The position numbers and the translations under genes were made by a program. A stretch of 64,000 nt of DNA from NCBI RefSeq assembly GCF_018728565.1, contig NZ_JACSOI010000004.1, positions 62,001 to 126,000 of the forward strand, read 5' to 3'. Origin of the DNA: Zobellia russellii (GTDB lineage: Bacteria; Bacteroidota; Bacteroidia; Flavobacteriales; Flavobacteriaceae). A model generated the notes under the pieces. The model was not told where the DNA came from. It searched no databases and worked only from the letters and a program-made list of their open reading frames with translations. Of the stretch, positions 1 through 7,687 are shown in pieces; position 1 is the first letter of the stretch; every line of letters begins with the position of its first letter.

Positions 1-2
1 AT

Positions 3-575
3 TTAAATGGTGATTCTAATATTAACGATGAAGATTTTGTAGTATTAGGTAGTCCTATTCCTGAATTTTATGGTGGGTTTAGAAATACCTTTACTTATAA
101 GGATCTTACGTTAGATGTATTTTTTCACGGGAGTTATGGTGCGGAAATCTTCAACATAAGAACACAAACGGCCTATTTTGGTAGAGGCGAACAAAACGTA
201 GATCCAATAGTTTTAGATCGTTGGATAGCAGGGTCAAACGAAACTTCTGATATTCCAAGAGCGGGTCCTTCTAATAGTCTTTTCAACCCAAATAGCAGTT
301 TAAATATTGAAGACGGTTCTTACATAAGGCTAAAGACGCTGTCTTTAAACTACAATGTTCCTTTAGAATCGGGTGCACTTAGTGAGGTATTCAGTTCTTT
401 GAACTTATATGTTACAGGAACCAATCTCCTACTTTTTACAGACTTTAGTTTAGGTGATCCCGAGGTAAATAATTTTACGGCCGGGAGTGGCCTTGGTTCT
501 GTATCCCAAGGTTTCGCATCAGGGCAGTATCCTTATGCAAAAACAATATCACTAGGTCTAAAAGTAGAATTTTAA
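3..575 (+). CDS. SusC/RagA-family TonB-dependent receptor, C-terminal fragment
   Basis: The open frame runs in from the left window edge and stops at 573-575, giving about 190 residues. The visible part has features of a SusC barrel end: an EF-hand-like N-D-S-N-I-N-D-E-D loop, PEFYGGFRNTFTYKDL, the DGSYIRLKTLSLNYNVP strand pair, LYVTGTNLLLFTDFSLGDPEV and a terminal aromatic residue (KVEF). Such receptors import oligosaccharides across the outer membrane using TonB energy, with the SusD lipoprotein as lid. The SusD gene begins 12 bp downstream, so the two form a transcription unit. The N-terminal plug domain is outside the window. Confidence 0.93.
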   Translation, partial: LNGDSNINDEDFVVLGSPIPEFYGGFRNTFTYKDLTLDVFFHGSYGAEIFNIRTQTAYFGRGEQNVDPIVLDRWIAGSNETSDIPRAGPSNSLFNPNSSLNIEDGSYIRLKTLSLNYNVPLESGALSEVFSSLNLYVTGTNLLLFTDFSLGDPEVNNFTAGSGLGSVSQGFASGQYPYAKTISLGLKVEF

Positions 576-587
576 AAAAATAAGGAT

Positions 588-2147
588 ATGAAAACTAAAA
601 TAGCAAATAAATTTTTGATGCTGCTTGTGGGCTTTTTAGCTCTAAGCTCATGTGAAGAATTTCTAGAAGAAGATTTACGGGACGAGATTACCCCAGATGC
701 TTTTTTTACAAATGATAAAGAAGCAGAATTGGCGGTGAACGGAGTGTACCGATTGCTTCATGACAACAATGTGTACAGACAACGTGGATTAGATAATTAT
801 TACACCAGCGGAGCGGATATCCAAGCAGCTAATAGGGACGTTAACGGCTCTATCCATAACTACCTCATTCAGGAAGGAACCGCAGATGGTAACGGTACTT
901 GGATACAATTGTATCGTGTGGTAAATAACACAACCGAGTTTATTTCCAATATTGAAGGAAATGAAAGCTTGTCCGAAGATGCCAAAAACAGCAGGTTAGG
1001 GGAGTTACTTTTTTTAAGGGCTTTGGCATATTTTCATCTTACCAACTTGTGGGGAGACGTACCGTTTTATACAGAGCAATTACCCGTTCTTGAAAGATCG
1101 GTCTTGGGAAGAACTCCAAAGGAGGAGATAAGAAGTGCTATGAAAGAAGATTTAGCTACGGCGTTTGATTTGTTGCCTAGCACGTATTCCGGTAATGATT
1201 TGGGAAGGGCCAGTAAATGGGCAGCTGCAACCTTAAAGGCCAAATATCATCTTTTTGATCAAGAGTGGGCCCTGGCCAAAGCAGAGTGCGATGTTGTAAT
1301 TGATGGAGGTGCACACAGACTGTTAGATAATTATTCTGATGTTTTTGATCAGTCTGATCCTAGCAATCAATACAATGATGAATACATTTTTGTAGTAGAT
1401 TTTGAGGCAGATTATGATGGAAACTTATCCACTACAAGAACGGATGACTACAACCCACGTATTAGGGACGAGCCCGCAGGAAGAAATAACGATACTATTG
1501 TAAACGGGGTTTCTGGAAAAAAGGTCGATATATTTCAAGGGCTTTTACGTGCTCAAGGCGAGGATATGACAGGTTATGGTTGGTCCGTACCCTTACCGGA
1601 ATTCGCTATGCGAGAGAACTGGCAAGAGGGAGATTTAAGGTATGATGCCACTATAGTCACTGAATACTTAGGTTGGAAATTGTCCTTTCCCTACTTCCGA
1701 AAAAATTGGAATTTAGATCAGGAGAACTCCTTGCGAGGTAATCACCCGGAAAATTATATTGTTTTCCGTTTGGCGGACGTCTACTTAATGGCAGCCGAGG
1801 CCGAAAACGAGCTGAACGGACCGGGAGCAGCCTATTTTTATGTGAACAAGGTTAGGGAAAGAGCGTTTGAACCGGACCAGCCATGGAGCGGCATGTCCAA
1901 AGAAGAATTTAGGGAAGCTTTATATGATGAACGTAAATTTGAGCTAAGTGCAGAAGGTCACCGTCGTATGGACTTGATCAGATGGGGTATTTTGTTGGAA
2001 ACGGTACAATCTGTTCAGCATAGACCTTGGAATAATCCAGGGGCCAATATACAGCCGTACCATGTGCTACTTCCAGTACCGCAGAATCAGTTGGAGCTTA
2101 ATCCAAACCTATTAGAATCAGACCCTACAAACAATGGGTACCGATAA
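588..2147 (+). CDS. SusD/RagB-family glycan-binding outer-membrane lipoprotein
   Basis: A 519-residue protein starting with a lipoprotein signal peptide (hydrophobic run, then ALSSC with Cys22). The mature protein opens with the usual EEFLEED segment of SusD proteins, followed by a TPR-rich helical core (LRALAYFHLTNLWGDVPFYTEQ) and the C-terminal signature PENYIVFRLADVYLMAAEAENEL...VRERA, then ERKFELSAEGHRRMDLIRWG. SusD proteins cap the SusC barrel and capture oligosaccharides at the cell surface. It follows the SusC end by 12 bp and precedes three sulfatases and a GH30 enzyme, so the ligand is probably a sulfated glycan; its identity cannot be read from the sequence. Confidence 0.96.
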   Translation: MKTKIANKFLMLLVGFLALSSCEEFLEEDLRDEITPDAFFTNDKEAELAVNGVYRLLHDNNVYRQRGLDNYYTSGADIQAANRDVNGSIHNYLIQEGTADGNGTWIQLYRVVNNTTEFISNIEGNESLSEDAKNSRLGELLFLRALAYFHLTNLWGDVPFYTEQLPVLERSVLGRTPKEEIRSAMKEDLATAFDLLPSTYSGNDLGRASKWAAATLKAKYHLFDQEWALAKAECDVVIDGGAHRLLDNYSDVFDQSDPSNQYNDEYIFVVDFEADYDGNLSTTRTDDYNPRIRDEPAGRNNDTIVNGVSGKKVDIFQGLLRAQGEDMTGYGWSVPLPEFAMRENWQEGDLRYDATIVTEYLGWKLSFPYFRKNWNLDQENSLRGNHPENYIVFRLADVYLMAAEAENELNGPGAAYFYVNKVRERAFEPDQPWSGMSKEEFREALYDERKFELSAEGHRRMDLIRWGILLETVQSVQHRPWNNPGANIQPYHVLLPVPQNQLELNPNLLESDPTNNGYR

Positions 2148-2209
2148 TTAATTGAATGCAAATGTCACGAAGTATTAAATGCTTCGTGGCATCTATTAAC
2201 CTTATCATC

Positions 2210-3691
2210 ATGATGAAACATTTTCTTTATTTTATTTTGTTGGCAAGCTTGGTTTTCTCTTGTAAGAACAAGGGGCAAAAAGCAAATGAAGCTACCGAAA
2301 CTACCCAAAGAACCGATAGCGGTAGACCCAATATTGTCTATATTTTGGCAGATGATTTGGGGTACGGTGATCTAAGTTCGTATGGGCAGGAAAAATTTGC
2401 CACGCCCAACATAGATAAGCTGGCAAAGAACGGCATGCTCTTTACCCAACATTATTCTGGCAGTACGGTTTGCGCACCTTCCAGATCGGCCTTATTAACG
2501 GGTATGCACACTGGTCATACGGTGGTTAGGGGAAATAAAGAAATTATGCCCGAAGGCCAATATCCTTTACCGGACAATACTTTTACCATGGCCGAAGCTA
2601 TGAAGAATGCCGGTTATACTACAGGAGCTTTTGGAAAATGGGGATTAGGGTTTCCGGGGTCTGAAGGAGACCCGTTAAATCAAGGTTTTGATACTTTTTT
2701 CGGATACAACTGTCAGCGTTTGGGGCACAATTACTACCCTGGTCACTTATGGGCCAATAAGGACTCTCTGGTACTTAAAGGTAACAAGGGCGCAAATAAA
2801 GGAACGTATGCCCCAGAGTTGATACATGAAAAAACATTGGAGTTTATTGAGTTGAACAAGGACAATCCTTTCTTTCTGTATGTAGCTTCCATTATTCCGC
2901 ATGCGGAATTGGCGGCACCTGAAGAAATCATGGAAAAGTATAGTGGCAAATTTCCACCGGAGACCCCTTACGAGGGGGTGGATGATGGTCCAGAATTTAA
3001 CCAAGGTCCTTATCGTTCACAGGAAGAACCACATGCGGCATTTGTTTCCATGGTGCATCTCTTGGATGAACAAGTTGGTGAAATTGTAGCCAAGCTGGAG
3101 AAGTTGGGTCTTGCCCAGAATACTATAGTGGTTTTTACATCGGATAATGGACCCCATACGGAAGGCGGCGCAGACCCTGATTATTTTAATAGTAATGGAC
3201 CGCTTAGGGGTACAAAAAGGGATTTGTATGAAGGGGGTATCCGTGTTCCTATGATTGCGTCATGGCCGGGGAAAATTCAACCAGGGTCAACCACGGAATT
3301 GGTATCCGCTTTTTGGGATGTGTTCCCTACATTTTCGGAAATAGCAGGTATAGAAACTCCAGAGGGTTTAGACGGAATTTCATTTTTGCCCACTCTTTTA
3401 GGGAATAATGACCAGCAGGAAAATCATGAATATCTGTATTGGGAATTTCATGAAAAGGGTGGTAGGCAGGCCATTCGTAAGGATAATTGGAAAGCGGTAA
3501 AATATAACGTTTTTGGTGGGCCAAATGTGCCCATTGAACTGTATGATATGAATACGGATGTTGCCGAGGAAAATAATTTGGCAGAAAAGCATCCTGAAGT
3601 TATAGAAGAAATGAAGACCTTGTTTGAAGAGGCACGAACGCCATCAGAAGTGTTTACATTTAACCAAGAAACCTATCTGAACGTAAAATAA
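2210..3691 (+). CDS. S1-family sulfatase, lipoprotein (CAPSR active site)
   Basis: Formylglycine-dependent sulfatase of the alkaline phosphatase superfamily, hydrolysing sulfate esters on glycans. The metal-binding ILADDLGYGD lies near residues 46-55 and the modification motif C-A-P-S-R near residue 88; TSDNGPH later supplies further metal ligands. I place the start at 2210 because it gives a compact lipoprotein signal peptide ending LVFSC (Cys18). An in-frame ATG at 2156 would add 18 unlikely residues. Length (about 490 aa) is normal for the family. It follows the SusD gene closely and is followed by a hairpin terminator. The classical CxPxR core means it needs a formylglycine-generating or anaerobic maturase, not seen in the window. 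Positional specificity is unknown. Confidence 0.94.
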   Translation: MMKHFLYFILLASLVFSCKNKGQKANEATETTQRTDSGRPNIVYILADDLGYGDLSSYGQEKFATPNIDKLAKNGMLFTQHYSGSTVCAPSRSALLTGMHTGHTVVRGNKEIMPEGQYPLPDNTFTMAEAMKNAGYTTGAFGKWGLGFPGSEGDPLNQGFDTFFGYNCQRLGHNYYPGHLWANKDSLVLKGNKGANKGTYAPELIHEKTLEFIELNKDNPFFLYVASIIPHAELAAPEEIMEKYSGKFPPETPYEGVDDGPEFNQGPYRSQEEPHAAFVSMVHLLDEQVGEIVAKLEKLGLAQNTIVVFTSDNGPHTEGGADPDYFNSNGPLRGTKRDLYEGGIRVPMIASWPGKIQPGSTTELVSAFWDVFPTFSEIAGIETPEGLDGISFLPTLLGNNDQQENHEYLYWEFHEKGGRQAIRKDNWKAVKYNVFGGPNVPIELYDMNTDVAEENNLAEKHPEVIEEMKTLFEEARTPSEVFTFNQETYLNVK

Positions 3692-3726
3692 TATTGTGAT
3701 TTAGAGTTAGTTAATTTTTGTTGAGG

Positions 3727-3756
3727 GAGGTCCATTTTTTTGGGCCTCTTTATTTG
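3727..3756 (+). terminator. Hairpin terminator after first sulfatase
   Basis: Stem GAGGTCCA (3727-3734), T-rich loop, TGGGCCTC (3741-3748, one G-T pair), then TTTATTT. It lies between the first sulfatase and the SGNH hydrolase, so expression of the downstream enzymes may drop here or they may have their own promoter. Confidence 0.6.
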
Positions 3757-3816
3757 ATTTAAGAATAGGACTTTGAGTGGAGAGCAAGAGTTTCATCACC
3801 AATAAAATTACAGAAA

Positions 3817-4473
3817 ATGAAAAAACAATTGTTTCTAATTATCGCACTATGCGGAATTTTAGTCGGTTTTGAACAGGACACTAAACCTAATGTTCTCATC
3901 ATAGGTGATTCCATTTCTATAGGTTATACGCCACATGTAAAATCGGCTTTACGGGATAGGGCCAATGTATTTCATAATGAAGGAAATGCCCAACATACGG
4001 GTACGGGGCTTGAGAAATTGGAGGAATGGTTAGGGGGTACCCAATGGGATGTTATCCATTTTAATTGGGGCCTGTGGGATTTATGCTACCGCCATCCGGA
4101 TTCAAAGGAAGTGGGGAACAGAGATAAAATAAAGGGTACGGTAACCTATACTCCAGAAGTGTATGCCGCAAATTTAGAAAAGCTGGTAATTCGCTTAGAA
4201 AAGACAGGGGCCCAGCTCATTTTTGCCACAACCAGTTATGTGCCTAAAGGCGAAGTGGGGCGCTTTGTAAAATCGGACAAAATATATAATAAAGCGGCGT
4301 TAGAGGTCATGAAAAAACATGGGATACGGGTAAACCCGCTTAATCGTACTTCCAAAAAGATTCACAAAAAACATGCCGCTGGCCCAGGTAATGTACATTA
4401 CACAAAGGAAGGTTATAGATTACTTTCTATACCGGTGGTAGAAGGAATAGAAAATAGCTTAGACGCCATTTAA
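3817..4473 (+). CDS. SGNH/GDSL-family hydrolase (putative carbohydrate esterase)
   Basis: A 218-residue exported protein with an N-terminal hydrophobic signal peptide. The SGNH block I motif G-D-S-I-S gives the nucleophile Ser32. N83 in HFNWGLWD matches the block III Asn, and His194 in GNVHYTKEGY matches the catalytic His of block V. The usual Asp three residues before this His (DxxH) is Gly191 here, so the triad may be incomplete or completed by another residue. Proteins of this type in marine PULs often remove acyl groups from polysaccharides. It sits between two sulfatases, consistent with de-esterification of the same glycan. The acyl group and sugar are not inferable. Confidence 0.85.
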   Translation: MKKQLFLIIALCGILVGFEQDTKPNVLIIGDSISIGYTPHVKSALRDRANVFHNEGNAQHTGTGLEKLEEWLGGTQWDVIHFNWGLWDLCYRHPDSKEVGNRDKIKGTVTYTPEVYAANLEKLVIRLEKTGAQLIFATTSYVPKGEVGRFVKSDKIYNKAALEVMKKHGIRVNPLNRTSKKIHKKHAAGPGNVHYTKEGYRLLSIPVVEGIENSLDAI

Positions 4474-4488
4474 TTTAATTCTGTTCAT

Positions 4489-6099
4489 ATGAAGTATGTA
4501 GTACACTTTCGGAAAAGATATATGACCATTTTTGTCATGCTTATTGGGTTGTTTTGTGGCTATGCGCAGGAATATAAAAGTAACGATACTACAGTTCAAC
4601 AACCCAACATTGTTTTTATATATGCCGATGATTTGGGAATAGGGTTATTAGGGCATGAAGGACAAAAAATTATAAAGACACCTCACATAGACCAGTTGGC
4701 CAAAGAAGGAATGCGTTTTACCCAAGCCTATTCCAACATGTTATGTGCCCCGGCACGCGCATCTCTGATTACCGGCCTTCATGACAGTCACGAACAGGGT
4801 TTTGAAATTACACCGGGCACATTATATAAGAAGATAAGTACGGGAGAATTGAGTCAAGCTCAAATTGAAAATATGGTAAATAGTGCGTTAACGCAAATAC
4901 CTGATAATCAATTGTTTTTAGGGCAGGTGGCACAGGAGGCTGGGTATAAAACGGCACAAATTGGAAAATTGGAATGGGGTTTTTCAACTACAGATTATCA
5001 AATGAAAAGACACGGTTGGGACTACTATTATGGTTATTTGGATCATGTACGTGCACATGGGTTTTATCCTCCATTTTTATTTGAAAAGGGAAAACTGGTA
5101 CATATAGAGGGGAACACTTTGGCCAACTGTGGTAAATCCGGTGAACCGGAAATACCCGAAAATTATAAGGAAAGAAAGCGTATGGATGGGAAGGTGCAGT
5201 ATTCCCAAGACCTATTCATGAACAAAGCCCTCAATTTTATTAGCACCAATAAGAACCGGCCTTTTTTTCTGTATTTCCCCACGCAGTTGCCTCACGGCCC
5301 TGTGGCCATTCCTAAAGTCCATGAGGATTTTCTAAATGACGACCGCTTAACGCCCATTGAAAAGGAGTATGCCTCTATGGTAAAAATGTTGGATGACAAT
5401 GTGGGGCAGATTATGCAAAGGTTAAAAGAGCTTAAAATTGATGATAATACCTTGATCATATTTACGGCCGATAATGGACATGAAATTTATTATGCACAGG
5501 AAGGGCTTGTAGAAAAACCGTATTCCAATATAAAAACGGGCAAGCGTTTTGATGATGTGGAGCATAAATACTACAGTCATTTGTCCGGCGATGTTTTTGA
5601 CGGAAACGGGGGGCGTGCCGGAATGAAGCGAAGTAACCTTCAGGGTGGCATTCAGGTTCCCTTGATCATTAAATGCCCCGTTAAAATAGAAGCGGGAAGA
5701 ACGTCTCATAAGCTAATAGCCAACTATGATATTTTGGCTACCGTAGCGGAACTTGTGGGCTTTTCAGGACCGGTGAATACTGATGGAATTTCCTTTTACA
5801 ATGAGTTGATAGGGCAAAATTTGGGAGAGGAACATGAGTTTGTGGTGTACTCCTCCTATACCGGCCCCACCTTAATTACCAATGAAGGTTGGAAAATACG
5901 AACAGATTTGGATAAGGATGTTTTTGAACTGTTTTATCTGCCCAATGATTTTAAGGAAGCCAATGATTTGTCCAAAGAACATCCGCAGAAATTACAAGAA
6001 TTGAAAAGCCAACTTTTGGATGCTTGTGAGGGCGATTTTAGAAATGGCCATTTCAGCAATGATAGAAGTATTCTAAAAGTTACCAAAGCTGGCAAGTAA
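4489..6099 (+). CDS. S1-family sulfatase, exported (CAPAR active site)
   Basis: Second sulfatase of the cluster, 536 aa. Metal-binding FIYADDLGIG lies near residues 43-52. The formylglycine motif C-A-P-A-R has its Cys at about 86. FTADNGHE supplies later metal ligands. The signal peptide ends GLFCGYAQ. A second Met at residue 12 (4522) is an alternative start giving a shorter n-region. It begins 15 bp after the SGNH gene, so the two are co-transcribed. It differs clearly from the neighbouring sulfatases in sequence and insertions (for example an insertion around residues 105-130), suggesting a different sulfate position or linkage on the same polymer. Confidence 0.93.
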   Translation: MKYVVHFRKRYMTIFVMLIGLFCGYAQEYKSNDTTVQQPNIVFIYADDLGIGLLGHEGQKIIKTPHIDQLAKEGMRFTQAYSNMLCAPARASLITGLHDSHEQGFEITPGTLYKKISTGELSQAQIENMVNSALTQIPDNQLFLGQVAQEAGYKTAQIGKLEWGFSTTDYQMKRHGWDYYYGYLDHVRAHGFYPPFLFEKGKLVHIEGNTLANCGKSGEPEIPENYKERKRMDGKVQYSQDLFMNKALNFISTNKNRPFFLYFPTQLPHGPVAIPKVHEDFLNDDRLTPIEKEYASMVKMLDDNVGQIMQRLKELKIDDNTLIIFTADNGHEIYYAQEGLVEKPYSNIKTGKRFDDVEHKYYSHLSGDVFDGNGGRAGMKRSNLQGGIQVPLIIKCPVKIEAGRTSHKLIANYDILATVAELVGFSGPVNTDGISFYNELIGQNLGEEHEFVVYSSYTGPTLITNEGWKIRTDLDKDVFELFYLPNDFKEANDLSKEHPQKLQELKSQLLDACEGDFRNGHFSNDRSILKVTKAGK

Positions 6100-6130
6100 T
6101 GAATACAAAAAGAAAAGAAGCGTGAGGTAC

Positions 6131-7660
6131 ATGAAGAACTTGTTATTGGGAATATTTGTGTTTGGCATTTGCGGAAAGGGACTGGCACAGCATTCCGTTG
6201 AAGTGAAAATTGATAAGGATATCGAGTACCAGACCCTTCATAGTTTTGCGGCTTCGGATGCATGGGCGGCCCAATTCACGGGATTATGGCCCGATGATAA
6301 ACGAAACCAAATAGCGGATTGGTTGTTTAGTATGAAGACCGATGACCAAGGTTCCCCAAAGGGTATTGGGCTATCCGCTTGGCGATTTAATATTGGAGCG
6401 GGAAGTGCAGCTCAAGTGGATGATAGTGGCATAAAGGACCCTTGGCGAAGAACGGAAGGTTTTTTACAGGGTCAAGGTGTATACGACTGGAAAAAACAGG
6501 CAGGACAACAGTGGTTTTTAAAAGCTGCGAAGGAGAGGGGAGTGGAGCAATTTATTGCTTTTGTAAACAGTCCGCCTATTCAGCTTACAAAGAATGGGAA
6601 AGGGCATTCGGATGATGGATTATCGGCGAATCTGGCTTCCGAAAATTACGGTACCTACGCTAATTTTCTTGTAAATGTATATCATCATTTTAAGGATAGT
6701 GTAGGAGTAGATTTTGATTATATAAGTCCGTTTAACGAACCGCAATGGGAATGGAAAGGCGGTCAAGAAGGTTCTCCTTGGAACAATAATGAGTTGGCCT
6801 CTGCCGCTAGGGTTATCGATTCGGTTTTTCGGCTCCAACATGTGTCGGCTCAATTAGAAATTACGGAAGCGGGAGCCATTGATTATCTCACCGGAACCAA
6901 AAAGAAACATAACAATAGAAGTAATCAGATTGAAACCTTCTTCAGTCCTTCAAGTCCCAATTATTTAGGAAACTTAAGTACGCTGAACCCTAAAGTCGCG
7001 GCGCATAGTTATTTCACCACCTGGCCTATAGAAAAGCTCAAAAGGGAAAGGGAACGTATTGTGGAAAAGCTTTTAAAATATCCTTTCTTGGCATATGGGA
7101 TGAGTGAATATTGCATCTTGGAAAACAACGAGGAAATTAAAGGAAAAGGTAAGGATTTGGGTATGCAGACCGCCCTATATGTGGCACGGGTTATCCATGC
7201 CGATCTAACTATTGCTAATGCCAGTATGTGGCACTGGTGGCTGGCCATGAGTCCGTATGACTTTAAAGACGGTTTGATCTATCATGATAAAAACAGGGAA
7301 GATGGTGCTGTCTATGATTCAAAATTGTTGTGGGCTTTGGGGAATTATGCCAGGTTCATCCGCCCTGGAGCAAAGCGTATTTCTATTGATTACGAGCACT
7401 ATAATTCAACTGAAACCTTACAGAGGGGCCTATTGATTTCAGCATATAAAAATAAAGATGATAGTCTGGTGGTAGTATCTGTAAACCAGACAGAAGCGTC
7501 CGTAGATTTAAAGTTGCCGATAGAAGTTGAAGCGTATGGAGAAGGTCGTAGCTATATCACAGATGACAAGCAGAATTTGCAATATAAAGATTTAGAGAAA
7601 CTAGAAGGCGGTAACTTCACGATACCCAAAAAGTCTGTGACCACCTTCGTTTTCAAATAA
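6131..7660 (+). CDS. GH30-family glycoside hydrolase, exported
   Basis: About 509 residues with signal peptide MKNLLLGIFVFGICGKGLAQ. A (beta/alpha)8 retaining hydrolase of clan GH-A: the acid/base Glu is in SPFNEPQWEW (about residue 203) and the nucleophile Glu in YGMSEYC (about 326). The C-terminal 90 residues form the side beta-domain typical of GH30 (VVSVNQTEASVDLKLP ... TIPKKSVTTFVFK). GH30 contains beta-glucosylceramidases, xylanases, beta-1,6-galactanases and beta-fucosidases, so substrate is uncertain. The context of three sulfatases suggests action on a desulfated algal or EPS backbone. I chose the ATG at 6131; a GTG at 6122 is in frame. It starts about 30 bp after the second sulfatase. 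Confidence 0.88.
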   Translation: MKNLLLGIFVFGICGKGLAQHSVEVKIDKDIEYQTLHSFAASDAWAAQFTGLWPDDKRNQIADWLFSMKTDDQGSPKGIGLSAWRFNIGAGSAAQVDDSGIKDPWRRTEGFLQGQGVYDWKKQAGQQWFLKAAKERGVEQFIAFVNSPPIQLTKNGKGHSDDGLSANLASENYGTYANFLVNVYHHFKDSVGVDFDYISPFNEPQWEWKGGQEGSPWNNNELASAARVIDSVFRLQHVSAQLEITEAGAIDYLTGTKKKHNNRSNQIETFFSPSSPNYLGNLSTLNPKVAAHSYFTTWPIEKLKRERERIVEKLLKYPFLAYGMSEYCILENNEEIKGKGKDLGMQTALYVARVIHADLTIANASMWHWWLAMSPYDFKDGLIYHDKNREDGAVYDSKLLWALGNYARFIRPGAKRISIDYEHYNSTETLQRGLLISAYKNKDDSLVVVSVNQTEASVDLKLPIEVEAYGEGRSYITDDKQNLQYKDLEKLEGGNFTIPKKSVTTFVFK

Positions 7661-7687
7661 AAAAATCATAACTAGAAATAGGAATAT

